Shown here: in pieces, positions 45,499-55,468 of the stretch
Layout: each line of letters opens with the position of its first letter
Position numbering within the stretch: position 1 is the stretch's first letter
Position numbers and translations under genes: made by a program
Assembly: GCA_050946115.1 (NCBI GenBank)
Contig: JBMNUF010000005.1
Coordinates: forward strand, 62,001 to 126,000
DNA from: CAYFRC01 sp050946115
Lineage (GTDB): Bacteria; Bacillota; Clostridia; Christensenellales; Aristaeellaceae
Reading direction: 5' to 3'
Length of the DNA stretch: 64,000 bases
Notes under the pieces: model-generated
Told to the model about the DNA's origin: nothing
Seen by the model: only the letters and a program-made list of their open reading frames with translations
The model's database searches: none

Positions 45499-45733
45499 AA
45501 AAAAATCTTTGCCCCCAAAGGGAACAAAGACAACCACCCAATGTGTTTCAGCAGCGTACTATCATACGCCCTTCCATGGTAACGCCGGAATCGCGTCGGT
45601 CTCTACTCGCAAGGCTTTCGAGCCGCCCTCCACAGTCCATTCTACGCTGCTTGCCCTGCCGCCATTCCACCGCCGGCGACTCTCTTTGAAGGAAGGAAAG
45701 CGCATACTCGTCTGCGTCATCGGTTTATGTATT
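45499..45733 (-). promoter_or_regulatory. Predicted tryptophan T-box leader of trpB2
   Basis: Transcribed leader of about 235 bases on the minus strand. In order it has AGTA (45705-45708), then AGAGAG and GGTGGAA of the distal stem I region, then GAA-TGG-A with the specifier codon TGG (45637-45639). Flanking bases GCGCT and AGCGT pair to close the specifier loop, with AGTA on the opposite side. Later comes TGGGTGG (45534-45540), matching the T-box bulge that pairs with the uncharged tRNA acceptor end. It ends in a terminator (45499-45530: TCTTTGTTCCC / GGGGGCAAAGA, loop TTT, T7). TGG predicts sensing of uncharged tRNA-Trp, which fits a tryptophan synthase gene. The 3' half of the T-box sequence departs from consensus. 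Confidence 0.8.
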
Positions 45734-45739
45734 GTCTGT

Positions 45740-45768
45740 ATTATACGCAATCAAAGGCGGTTTGTCAA
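45740..45768 (-). promoter_or_regulatory. Promoter of the T-box/trpB2 transcript
   Basis: On the minus strand, perfect TTGACA (45763-45768) and TATAAT (45740-45745) with a 17-base spacer. Confidence 0.9.
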
Positions 45769-45814
45769 GCACTGTACCCGTTTATTGTACGTTAAATCAA
45801 AGTCCAAAAAACGC

Positions 45815-45843
45815 TTGCATTTGCCATTTGTTTTGTGTATAAT
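45815..45843 (+). promoter_or_regulatory. Promoter of the SIS-ROK-AKR-TIM operon
   Basis: TTGCAT (45815-45820), a 17-base spacer and TATAAT (45838-45843), 31 bases before the SIS gene. It is divergent from the trpB2 promoter. Confidence 0.75.
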
Positions 45844-45874
45844 AGAAAAAACAAACGGACGCGGAGGCGCGGCT

Positions 45875-46516
45875 ATGCAACCCATCGGGCACTTGGAACG
45901 GCTTTTGCGGGACGATTCCCGCTTCGTCCCCATGCGGGGCGCGATTTTGGGCGCGTATCGGGCACTCCATGCCTCTTTCCAACGCGGCGGAAAACTTCTC
46001 TTGTGCGGAAACGGCGGCTCCGCGTGCGACTGTCAGCACATCGCGGGCGAACTCATGAAGGGGTTTCTTCTGAAACGCCCCCTGACGGATGCGGAGGCGT
46101 CGCTTTTTGCGCCCTACGGTGCGGAGGGCGGCATTCTTGCGCAAAAATTGCAGCGCGCGCTGCCGTGCATCGTCCTTTCCGATCTTATGGGGCTTTCGAC
46201 TGCCTTTGCCAACGACGTGGATGCATCTTACGCCTACGCGCAGCAGGCGTTTGCCTTTGCGAAGGAGGGAGACGTGCTGCTGGGCATTTCTACATCGGGA
46301 AACGCCAAGAACGTATATAATGCCGCCGTTGCGGCAAAGGTGAAGGGTGCGTATATCCTCGCATTGACGGGAGAAGGCGGGGGAAAGTTAGCCGAAATCG
46401 CGGACGGGCTGCTCGCCGTGCCGGAAAGGGAAACCTATCGCGTGCAGGAGATGCACTTGCCGCTGTACCACGCGCTGTGCGCGATGCTCGAAAGCGCGTT
46501 CTTTGAGGATGTGTGA
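45875..46516 (+). CDS. SIS-domain isomerase, GmhA-like
   Basis: 213-residue sugar isomerase fold. LLCGNGGSACDCQHIAGEL provides the first sugar-phosphate loop and the catalytic Glu position. LGISTSGNAKNVYNA is the second phosphate-binding loop, and MHLPLYHALC has the candidate catalytic His. This is the pattern of sedoheptulose-7-phosphate isomerase (GmhA) and relatives. No heptose biosynthesis genes are present, and the neighbours are a ROK kinase, an AKR and a TIM-barrel isomerase, so a catabolic ketose/aldose phosphate step is equally possible. GGAGG precedes the ATG at 45875. Confidence 0.85.
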   Translation: MQPIGHLERLLRDDSRFVPMRGAILGAYRALHASFQRGGKLLLCGNGGSACDCQHIAGELMKGFLLKRPLTDAEASLFAPYGAEGGILAQKLQRALPCIVLSDLMGLSTAFANDVDASYAYAQQAFAFAKEGDVLLGISTSGNAKNVYNAAVAAKVKGAYILALTGEGGGKLAEIADGLLAVPERETYRVQEMHLPLYHALCAMLESAFFEDV

Positions 46517-46530
46517 GGGGAGGGAACGCC

Positions 46531-47478
46531 ATGGAACGGGTACTCGCGGGCTTTGACGTGGGCGGCACCAAATGCGCCGTCTCCACGGGCATCGAGGAAA
46601 ACGGAACGATCAAACTCCTGACGAGGGAGGAATTCAAAACGCCCGTCTCGCAGCAGGAGGCTGCAACGCGCATGTGCGACATGGCGCGCATACAGGCGGG
46701 AAGCGCGAAAATTTCGGCCATCGGCATTTCCGCAGGCAACCCCATGGACGCCGCGCGCGGCATGCTCATGAACCCGCCGAATCTCCCCGGCTGGACGGAC
46801 TGGTCCATGACCGATTTTGCAGCGCAGCGCCTTTCTGCCCCCGCCGTCATGGAAAACGACGCGAACGCCTGCGCGCTCGCCGAATGGAGATGGGGAGCGG
46901 GCAAAGGTGCGGACAATATGGTGTTCATCACCTTCGGCACGGGCTTCGGCGCGGGGCTGATTTTGGACGGAAAGCTCTACCGCGGCAGGCTCGGAAACGC
47001 GGGAGAACTCGGGCACTGGCGCATCGCGGAACACGGCCCCGCAGGCTACGGAAAACTGGGCTCGTATGAGGGCTTTTGCTCGGGCGGCGGCATCGCGCAG
47101 CTCGCCGCGACCGTCGGCGAGCGGTATCGCCAGCTCGGGCTTCCGTGCGCGTATCTGGACGGGGAGATCTCCGCGAAGACGGTGGCGGAAGCCGCGCGAA
47201 AGGGCGACAAAGCATCCCTTGAGGTATTCGCAATCGTCGCAACGCGCCTCGGGCAGGGACTCGCGCTCGTGATCGATTTCCTGAACCCCGACAGGATCGT
47301 CCTCGGCTCCATCTTCGCGCGCAGCGGCGACCTTTTGGAAGCGGGAATGCGCGAGGTGCTGCGGGCGGAATGTTTGAAAGATTCCTATGCGATGTGCGAG
47401 ATCGTCCCGGCGATGCTGGGCGACCGCATCGGCGATTACGCCGCGCTCGCGCTCGCCGCGGGCATACAGGGAGAGTGA
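46531..47478 (+). CDS. ROK-family sugar kinase
   Basis: 315-residue ROK kinase with intact catalytic features: GFDVGGTK (ATP phosphate loop), MENDANACALAEW (catalytic Asp), TFGTGFGAGLILDGK and GNAGELGHWR. The usual CxCGxxGCxE zinc motif is absent; the segment reads GPAGYGKLGSYEGFCSGG, as in a zinc-less ROK subgroup. It should phosphorylate a hexose or amino sugar with ATP. GGGGAGGG precedes the ATG at 46531, 14 bases after the SIS gene. Confidence 0.9.
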   Translation: MERVLAGFDVGGTKCAVSTGIEENGTIKLLTREEFKTPVSQQEAATRMCDMARIQAGSAKISAIGISAGNPMDAARGMLMNPPNLPGWTDWSMTDFAAQRLSAPAVMENDANACALAEWRWGAGKGADNMVFITFGTGFGAGLILDGKLYRGRLGNAGELGHWRIAEHGPAGYGKLGSYEGFCSGGGIAQLAATVGERYRQLGLPCAYLDGEISAKTVAEAARKGDKASLEVFAIVATRLGQGLALVIDFLNPDRIVLGSIFARSGDLLEAGMREVLRAECLKDSYAMCEIVPAMLGDRIGDYAALALAAGIQGE

Positions 47479-47482
47479 AGAT

Positions 47483-48505
47483 ATGGCAAAAGTAAGGCTC
47501 GGACGCACAAACCTCACCGTGAACAAAAACGGCTTCGGCGCGCTGCCTGTGCAGCGCAGAACGAAAGATGATGCGGTGGCAATCCTGCGGCACGCCTACG
47601 AAAGCGGCATCGATTTCTACGACACCGCGAGGGCGTACAGCGACAGCGAGGAAAAGCTCGGCATCGCACTGTCCCACGTGCGTGACAAGATCGTCATCGC
47701 CACCAAGACCGGCAGCCGCAACACAGCGGATTTTTGGAAGCACCTCGAAACGAGCCTGTCCCTGCTCAAAACGACGTATATCGATATCTATCAGTTCCAC
47801 AACCCCTCCTTCTGCCCCAAGCCGAATGACGGCACGGGGCTGTACGAGGCGATGCTCGAGGCGAAAACGCAGGGGAAGATCCGCTTCATCGGCATCACGA
47901 ACCACAGCCGCGAAGTCTGCATGGAGGCGATCGAAAGCGGTCTGTACGACACCGTGCAGTTCCCGTTCAGCTACCTGTGCGGGGAGGAGGACATCGCGCT
48001 CGTAAACAAATGCCGCGAGCGCGACGTGGGCTTTATCTGCATGAAGGCGCTCTCGGGCGGGCTCATCACGAACGCGAAGGCAGCCTATGCCTTCATGGCG
48101 CGGTTTGAAAACGCGCTGCCGATCTGGGGCATTCAGCGCATGGAGGAACTGGAGCAGTTCCTGGAATGCGAAAGCTCTCCGCCCGCCTGGGATCAAGAAA
48201 TGGAATCCTTCATCGAGCGGGAAAAGAAGCAGCTTGCGGGCGATTTCTGCCGGGGCTGCGGGTATTGCCTGCCGTGCCCCGCAAACATCCCCATCAACAA
48301 CGCCGCGCGCATGACGCTCCTGCTGCACCGCTCGCCGCCCGCGCAGTGGCTCACGCCCGAGTGGCAGGAGGCGATGCGCCGCATTAACAACTGCATCCAT
48401 TGCCGCCACTGCGCGAACCACTGCCCGTATCACCTGGATACGCCCGCGCTCCTCAAAAAGAACCTCGCCGAATACGAAGCCTTTTTGAGGGATTGGAAGC
48501 CGTAA
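47483..48505 (+). CDS. Aldo/keto reductase with C-terminal 4Fe-4S domain
   Basis: 340 residues. The AKR barrel (about 1-250) keeps the full tetrad: DTARAY (Asp and Tyr), IATKTGS (Lys) and YQFHNPS (His). A ferredoxin-like tail follows with CRGCGYCLPCPANI and CIHCRHCANHCP, suited to two 4Fe-4S clusters. It could exchange electrons with ferredoxin while acting on a sugar or keto compound. It begins 4 bases after the ROK kinase stop and is therefore coupled to it. Confidence 0.9.
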   Translation: MAKVRLGRTNLTVNKNGFGALPVQRRTKDDAVAILRHAYESGIDFYDTARAYSDSEEKLGIALSHVRDKIVIATKTGSRNTADFWKHLETSLSLLKTTYIDIYQFHNPSFCPKPNDGTGLYEAMLEAKTQGKIRFIGITNHSREVCMEAIESGLYDTVQFPFSYLCGEEDIALVNKCRERDVGFICMKALSGGLITNAKAAYAFMARFENALPIWGIQRMEELEQFLECESSPPAWDQEMESFIEREKKQLAGDFCRGCGYCLPCPANIPINNAARMTLLLHRSPPAQWLTPEWQEAMRRINNCIHCRHCANHCPYHLDTPALLKKNLAEYEAFLRDWKP

Positions 48506-48551
48506 CGCCCTATGGCGCTTATCGGAATACAGATTGGAGGAATGAAGTACC

Positions 48552-49331
48552 ATGACCAACTTCACCGTCGGCGCGCAGATGTTCTCCGTGCGAAACTTCA
48601 CGCAGGACATCGAAGGTCTCAGGGACACCCTGAAGAAGATCAAGGGGATCGGCTACAACACCTGCCAGATTTCCGGCATCGGCGCGAAAATCCGCCCTGA
48701 GGAAGTGCGCGAAGCCTTGGACGAGGCAAGCATTTCCTGCGACGCGACGCACATGGGCTTTGAGCGGTTCGAAAACGAATTGGACGAGATCATCCGCATC
48801 CACAAGCTCTGGAAATGTGCCTATCCGGGCGTCGGCGGTCTTCCGCAGGAATACCGGAGCAGCGCGGAGGGCTTTGTCGCGTTCGCGAAAAAGGCGGAGA
48901 AGATCGCCGAGAAGCTTGCGGACCACGGCATGCACTTCCTCTACCACAACCACGCCTTCGAATTGCAAAAGTTTGACGGCGTAACCGCGCTCGAAATCCT
49001 CATGGACAACGCACCCAAGCATTTGATGTTTGAGATCGACACCTATTGGATTCAGGCCGGCGGCGGCGACCCCGTCGAATGGATCTATAAGGTGAAGGGG
49101 CGCATGGACGTGGTGCATTTCAAGGACATGGCGGGCGCGAACGCCAACCCCATGACGGCGATGGTTCCCGTGGGCGAGGGCAACCTCAACTGGCCGAAGA
49201 TTCTGCGCGCGTCGGACGACATCGGCGTCAAATTCGCCTTCGTCGAGCAGGACAACGCCGTGGAGACGGACTCGATTGCCTGCATGAAGACGAGCCGCGA
49301 TAACCTGGCGCGATACGGCGCGCGGTTCTAA
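48552..49331 (+). CDS. Sugar phosphate isomerase/epimerase (xylose-isomerase-like TIM barrel)
   Basis: 259-residue AP-endonuclease-2-type TIM barrel. Likely metal ligands lie in YHNHAFEL, MFEIDTYWIQAGG and VVHFKDM, with a late Glu in KFAFVEQDN. Relatives isomerise or epimerise sugars and inositol intermediates. GGAGG lies upstream of the ATG. It is the last gene of the SIS-kinase-AKR operon, which as a set looks like a pathway for an uncommon sugar; the substrate cannot be read from sequence. Confidence 0.88.
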   Translation: MTNFTVGAQMFSVRNFTQDIEGLRDTLKKIKGIGYNTCQISGIGAKIRPEEVREALDEASISCDATHMGFERFENELDEIIRIHKLWKCAYPGVGGLPQEYRSSAEGFVAFAKKAEKIAEKLADHGMHFLYHNHAFELQKFDGVTALEILMDNAPKHLMFEIDTYWIQAGGGDPVEWIYKVKGRMDVVHFKDMAGANANPMTAMVPVGEGNLNWPKILRASDDIGVKFAFVEQDNAVETDSIACMKTSRDNLARYGARF

Positions 49332-49378
49332 AACACGGGAAATTTACAGGAAAATGGCTGCACATGCCGCGCGCTGTG

Positions 49379-49387
49379 TGCTATACT
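49379..49387 (+). promoter_or_regulatory. Extended -10 element before the hydrogenase operon
   Basis: TGC followed by TATACT (49382-49387); the -35 region (TGCACA at 49359-49364) is weak. It lies 64 bases before the first hydrogenase gene. Confidence 0.45.
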
Positions 49388-49451
49388 GCATAGGGTGTTT
49401 ATCGGCTGTTATTAACGTAGTACACTATTTCTACTAAGGGAGGGTTCACCT

Positions 49452-49931
49452 ATGTCCGTGCTGGAGAACAAGGAAAATCTCCAAAAACTCGACGCAATCA
49501 TCGCAAAATACAAGGGACAGCAGGGCGCTGTCATGCGTTCATTGCAGGATGCGCAGTCGCTGTTCGACCACGTGCCCAAGGACGTGCAGATTCGCATCGC
49601 GGAGGGGCTCGGAGTCACGCTGAGCGACGTGTACGGCGTCGCCACCTTCTATGCGCAGTTTGCGCTGGAGCCGCGCGGCAAGTATATCATCGGCTGCTGC
49701 ATGGGCACCGCCTGCTACGTGAGGGGTTCCAAGCTCGTTTTGGAGCGCCTCATCCAGGAGCTCGGCATCCCTGCCGGCAAAACCACGCCCGACGGCCTGT
49801 TTACGCTGAGGGACACCCGCTGCCTCGGCGCGTGCGGTCTTGCGCCCGTCATCATGATCAATGACGACGTATACGGGCGCCTCGTTCCCAACGACATCCC
49901 CAGCATCTTAGACAAGTACAGGGCGATGTAG
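49452..49931 (+). CDS. NuoE-like [2Fe-2S] subunit of NAD-linked hydrogenase (HydC/HndA)
   Basis: 159-residue thioredoxin-like 2Fe-2S protein. The ligands are in CCMGTACYVRG and RCLGACGLAPV. The N-terminal helical part contains LQDAQSLFDHVPKDVQ and VYGVATFYAQF, as in complex I 24-kDa subunits. In trimeric hydrogenases it forms part of the electron path between the NAD/FMN subunit and HydA. It is the first gene of a five-gene plus-strand operon, and AGGGAGGG precedes the ATG. Confidence 0.93.
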   Translation: MSVLENKENLQKLDAIIAKYKGQQGAVMRSLQDAQSLFDHVPKDVQIRIAEGLGVTLSDVYGVATFYAQFALEPRGKYIIGCCMGTACYVRGSKLVLERLIQELGIPAGKTTPDGLFTLRDTRCLGACGLAPVIMINDDVYGRLVPNDIPSILDKYRAM

Positions 49932-49932
49932 T

Positions 49933-50484
49933 ATGTTTGAGCTTTCGCTGCACATTCTGGACCTCGTGCAGAACTCCGTTTCCGCCGGCGCGGCGCTGGT
50001 AACGGTGGTCGTATCCTTTTTGCGGGATGTGCTGACCATCGTCATCGAGGACGACGGCCGCGGCATGGACGAAGCGCTGCTTTCCAGAGTCACAAGTCCC
50101 TTTGCCACCACGCGCACGACGCGCAAGGTCGGCTTGGGCATTCCGATGTTCAAGCAACTTGCGGAAATGTGCAACGGCTCGTTTCGGATCGATTCCAAAC
50201 CGGGCGAGGGAACGCGCCTTGAGGCGACGTTTCAGGCGTCCCACATGGATCTCCCCCCCGTCGGCGACCTTCCGGGCACGTTCGCGTCGCTGATTAACGG
50301 CGCGCCGTCCTTCCCCGAATTCGTGCTGCGCTACGAAAGGGACGACAAGTCCTTCCTGTTCGATACGCGCGAGATTCGGCAGGCGCTGGGCGGTCTTCCG
50401 CTGGACGGCATGGAGATTTTGGCTTGGATCCACGAATGTATCGCCGAAGGCATATCGGAAGTCGACGGCATGTCCCCCCAATAA
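49933..50484 (+). CDS. GHKL-type ATP-binding protein in hydrogenase operon
   Basis: 183 residues. Residues about 1-100 are a histidine-kinase-like ATPase domain: DLVQNSVSAGA (N box), EDDGRGMD (G1), PFATTRTTRKVGLGIPM (G2 region) and SKPGEGTRLEATF. There is no dimerisation/phospho-His domain, sensor or membrane segment. The C-terminal 80 residues are of unknown type. Similar stand-alone ATPases are found in clostridial HydABC operons, where the role is unknown; assembly or regulation is possible. It starts one base after the upstream stop. Confidence 0.85.
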   Translation: MFELSLHILDLVQNSVSAGAALVTVVVSFLRDVLTIVIEDDGRGMDEALLSRVTSPFATTRTTRKVGLGIPMFKQLAEMCNGSFRIDSKPGEGTRLEATFQASHMDLPPVGDLPGTFASLINGAPSFPEFVLRYERDDKSFLFDTREIRQALGGLPLDGMEILAWIHECIAEGISEVDGMSPQ

Positions 50485-50520
50485 GACAAGACAATTCTAC
50501 TATACGGAGGTGCGATCCCT

Positions 50521-50886
50521 ATGAAATCCTTAGCCGAACTCGAGGCTATCCGTCAGAGAACGTTGGATCAGGTGAACCTGCGCCGCGAGCGCGAAGGCAC
50601 CCGCATCGTAGTCGGCATGGCAACCTGCGGCATCGCCGCGGGCGCGAGACCCGTCATGCTGGCCTTCCTCGAAGAGGTACGCAAACGCAATCTCCTGGAT
50701 GTCACCGTAGCGCAGACCGGCTGCATCGGCATGTGCCGCCTGGAGCCCATGGTCGAAATCACGGTGCCTGGCCAGGAGAAAGTCACCTATGTCAAGGTAA
50801 AGCCCGAAATGGTTCCCCGCATCGTGCAGGAGCATGTCGTCAACGGGCGTCCTGTGGACGAATATACGATCGGCGCTGCGAATTAA
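50521..50886 (+). CDS. [2Fe-2S] ferredoxin-like protein (HndB type)
   Basis: 121 residues with a thioredoxin-like ferredoxin fold. VGMATCGIAAGA carries the first Cys, and AQTGCIGMCRLEP has two more; the classic four-Cys set seems incomplete in the N-terminal pair. This matches HndB of NADP-reducing hydrogenases. It is likely an accessory electron carrier of the complex. A GGAGG site precedes the ATG. Confidence 0.87.
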   Translation: MKSLAELEAIRQRTLDQVNLRREREGTRIVVGMATCGIAAGARPVMLAFLEEVRKRNLLDVTVAQTGCIGMCRLEPMVEITVPGQEKVTYVKVKPEMVPRIVQEHVVNGRPVDEYTIGAAN

Positions 50887-50900
50887 GGAGGGTAACTACT

Positions 50901-52700
<1,800 letters not shown>

Positions 52701-52714
52701 GGAGGACCTCCATC

Positions 52715-54457
52715 ATGAATATGGTAACCTGTACGATCGACGGCATTTCGGTAACAGTGCCCGCCGGTTCCACCGTGCTTGAGGCCGCCAAGGCCGCGGG
52801 GGTTCGCATTCCCACACTGTGCTACCTGAAGGATATCAACGAAATCGCCGCCTGCCGCATATGCGTCGTGGATACCGGCGCGAGAGCGCTCTCCGCCGCA
52901 TGCGTCATGCCCGTTTCCGAGGGGCTGAATGTCAAAACCAACACGCCCGAGGTTCGCGAGGCGCGCAAGTGCGTATTGGAGCTCATGCTCTCCAACCACG
53001 ACAAACAGTGCCTCTCCTGCGTCCGCTCCACCAACTGCGAATTGCAGAAGCTGTGCAACGAATACGGCGTGACCGACGAAAACGCCTATGCCGGCTACAC
53101 CACGCCGCACGACATCGATGAGGTCTCTCCCTCCATCGTCCGCGACAACAAGAAGTGCATCGTGTGCCGCCGCTGCGTCGCGGTTTGCAGCAGCGTGCAG
53201 AAGGTGGGCGTCATCGGCCCCGTCATGCGCGGCTTCAACACGTCCATCGAATCCGCGTGGAACCTGCCGCTCGCGGAGACCGCCTGCATCAACTGCGGGC
53301 AGTGCATCGCCGTCTGCCCGACCGGCGCGCTCACCGAAAAGGACGACACGCAGAAGGTCTGGGCGGCGCTCGCCGACCCCGACAAGTACGTGGTCGTGCA
53401 GCCCGCGCCCTCCGTCCGCGCCGCCCTCGGCGAGGAGTTCGGCATCCCGATGGGCACTTCCGTCACCGGCAAGATGGCGTGCGCGCTGCGTCGCATGGGC
53501 TTTGACAAGGTGTTCGACACCGACTACGGTGCGGACCTCACCATCATGGAAGAGGCGCACGAGCTGATTTCCCGCGTGCAGAACGGCGGCGTCCTCCCGA
53601 TGATCACCTCCTGCTCGCCCGGCTGGGTCAAGTTCTGCGAGCACTACTATCCGGAGTTCCTGCCGAACCTGTCTTCCTGCAAATCCCCGCACCAGATGGA
53701 AGGCGCGATCATCAAGAGCTATTTCGCCGAGAAGAACGGCATCGATCCCAAGAAGATCGTGGTCGTGTCCGTCATGCCCTGCACCGCCAAGAAGTTCGAG
53801 GCGGCGCGCGAGGAGATGGCTCAGGACGAGCTGAAGGACGTCGACGTCGTCATCACCACCCGCGAACTCGCGAAGATGATCAAGCAGGCGAATATCGACT
53901 TTGCGGCGCTGCCCGATGAGGATTTCGATCCCATGCTCGGCGAATCGACCGGCGCGGGCGTCATCTTCGGCGCGACCGGCGGCGTCATGGAAGCCGCGCT
54001 GCGCACCGCGTATGAGGCAATCACCGGCGAGAAGTTGGAGAACGTGAATTTCGAGGCGGTCCGCGGCATCAAGGGCATCAAAGAAGCCTCTCTGAACCTC
54101 AACGGGCTCGAGGTCAACGTCGCCATCGCAAGCTCCACCGCCGCGGCGGCGGAGGTTCTCGACAGCATCAAGGAAGGCAAGAAGAACTACACCTTTATCG
54201 AGGTCATGGCGTGCCCGGGCGGCTGCGTCAACGGCGGCGGTCAGCCGATCGTCAGCCCCGAGCAGCGCGAGAAGGGCGATCCGCGCATTCTCCGCGCCAA
54301 GGCGCTGTACAACGAGGACGCCGAAAAGCCGATCCGCAAATCGCACGAAAACCCCTCGATCAAGAAGCTCTACGACGAGTTCCTCGGCAAGCCCAACAGC
54401 CACAAGGCGCACGAACTGCTCCACACCCATTACGCAAGGCGCCCGAAATACAATTAG
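52715..54457 (+). CDS. hydA: [FeFe] hydrogenase catalytic subunit (HydA/HndD)
   Basis: 580 residues. The N-terminal 2Fe-2S domain has PTLCYL and AACRICVV. A His/Cys-ligated 4Fe-4S site has HDKQCLSCVRSTNC. Two 4Fe-4S sites are CIVCRRCVAVC and CINCGQCIAVCPTG. The H-cluster domain has L1 TSCSPGW, L2 MPCTAKKFEA and L3 ACPGGCVNGGGQP. L1 has Ser in place of the second Cys of the TSCCPxW form. A small-subunit-like C-terminus ends HTHYARRP. With the NuoE- and NuoF-like subunits it should reduce protons using NADH plus reduced ferredoxin. No maturases (HydE/F/G) are in the window. AAGGAGG precedes the ATG; the stop is TAG. Confidence 0.95.
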   Translation: MNMVTCTIDGISVTVPAGSTVLEAAKAAGVRIPTLCYLKDINEIAACRICVVDTGARALSAACVMPVSEGLNVKTNTPEVREARKCVLELMLSNHDKQCLSCVRSTNCELQKLCNEYGVTDENAYAGYTTPHDIDEVSPSIVRDNKKCIVCRRCVAVCSSVQKVGVIGPVMRGFNTSIESAWNLPLAETACINCGQCIAVCPTGALTEKDDTQKVWAALADPDKYVVVQPAPSVRAALGEEFGIPMGTSVTGKMACALRRMGFDKVFDTDYGADLTIMEEAHELISRVQNGGVLPMITSCSPGWVKFCEHYYPEFLPNLSSCKSPHQMEGAIIKSYFAEKNGIDPKKIVVVSVMPCTAKKFEAAREEMAQDELKDVDVVITTRELAKMIKQANIDFAALPDEDFDPMLGESTGAGVIFGATGGVMEAALRTAYEAITGEKLENVNFEAVRGIKGIKEASLNLNGLEVNVAIASSTAAAAEVLDSIKEGKKNYTFIEVMACPGGCVNGGGQPIVSPEQREKGDPRILRAKALYNEDAEKPIRKSHENPSIKKLYDEFLGKPNSHKAHELLHTHYARRPKYN

Positions 54458-54465
54458 TCCACGTT

Positions 54466-54499
54466 ATCGACCCCTCCGCGGCATCGTGGAGGGGTCGAT
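54466..54499 (+). terminator. Strong hairpin after hydA
   Basis: 12-base-pair stem ATCGACCCCTCC / GGAGGGGTCGAT with a ten-base loop, 9 bases after the hydA stop. Only a weak T stretch (GTTATT) follows, so it may terminate or protect the transcript. The rest of the gap to 54736 holds no gene I can support. Confidence 0.65.
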
Positions 54500-54736
54500 G
54501 TTATTCATGGAGGGGTACCTGCCTGAAATGCGGAAAACGAGGCCCAAATGCAGGCACGACCTGATTAAATAGGAAGGTAAACACCGCTGCCGCATATGCG
54601 GCCTCACCGATACGACGACATATCATGACGACGATGCGCAATATGGTGCCGCCCCGTTAAATTTTTACAAACGCAACGTTCTCCCTCGTTTCGCCATCCG
54701 CCCATACGTATTCTGTCATCGAGAAGGAGTGAGCCT

Positions 54737-55468
54737 ATGGCCAGTGCGCATCGGATTATAGAGGAAGTCTATGCCGCAAAGGACAATTCCCAAAGAGCGG
54801 ACGATCTGATCCGTGCCTATGTCCCCTTCATCCGTGCGGAGGCTGCCAGGTTCATGGGCAGGCAGTGTACCGAGCGGGACGATGAGTATTCCATCGCCAT
54901 GACGGCTTTTTACGAAGCGATCATGGGGTACGAAAAGGGGCGGGGCACGTTCCTTGGGTATGCGGCGCTGTTGATTCGCAGCCGGCTCATCGATTACAGC
55001 CGAAGGGAGATTCGCCATCGCGGGCATCTGTCCCTGTATGAAAAGAGCGGCGAAGAGGATGATCGCACCCTGATGGATACCCTCGCCGACGACGAAGATG
55101 CGTATGAAGCCTCCGCCACGCGCGAGGCGACCCGGCGCGAAATCGAAGAACTGTCCGCGGTCATGGCACAGTTCAACGTGACTTTTTCCGATGTTGCAGA
55201 CAACTGCCCCAAGCAGGAGCGAACGCTCGCGGCTTGTGCCGCGGCCGTCCGGTATGCGAAAGAAAATCCCCGGTTGCTGGACGAACTATTGCGAACCAAA
55301 AAACTGCCGATGGCACAGCTCGTCCTCGGTTCCGGCGTGGAGCGAAAAACGCTGGAACGGCACCGACAATACATAGTAGCCATGCTGCTGATCCAGACCA
55401 ACGGGTATGAAATCATCCGGGGACACCTGCGGCATGTCCTCACGAGAAAGGAGGCCGCATCGAAATGA
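54737..55468 (+). CDS. sigI: RNA polymerase sigma factor SigI
   Basis: 243-residue SigI-type sigma factor. The region-2-like part includes IRAYVPFIRAEAARFMGR, DDEYSIAMTAFYEAIMGYE and GTFLGYAALLIRSRLIDYSR. The C-terminal DNA-binding part has RKTLERHRQYIVAMLLIQTNGYE, the SigI family signature. SigI responds to heat or cell-surface signals (polysaccharide sensing in cellulolytic Clostridia). AAGGAG precedes the ATG. The stop overlaps the start of the anti-sigma gene (ATGA), the standard sigI-rsgI arrangement. Confidence 0.92.
   Translation: MASAHRIIEEVYAAKDNSQRADDLIRAYVPFIRAEAARFMGRQCTERDDEYSIAMTAFYEAIMGYEKGRGTFLGYAALLIRSRLIDYSRREIRHRGHLSLYEKSGEEDDRTLMDTLADDEDAYEASATREATRREIEELSAVMAQFNVTFSDVADNCPKQERTLAACAAAVRYAKENPRLLDELLRTKKLPMAQLVLGSGVERKTLERHRQYIVAMLLIQTNGYEIIRGHLRHVLTRKEAASK

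Noticed and set aside
49400..49420. A Rex (NADH-sensing) operator before the hydrogenase operon
   Set aside because: TGTTATTAAC looks like one half of a Rex site but the second half is missing, so support is too weak.
54457..54736. A SigI autoregulatory promoter or a small zinc-protein gene upstream of sigI
   Set aside because: No convincing ACCCCC / CGAA pair at the right distance, and the short frames lack ribosome sites and family features.
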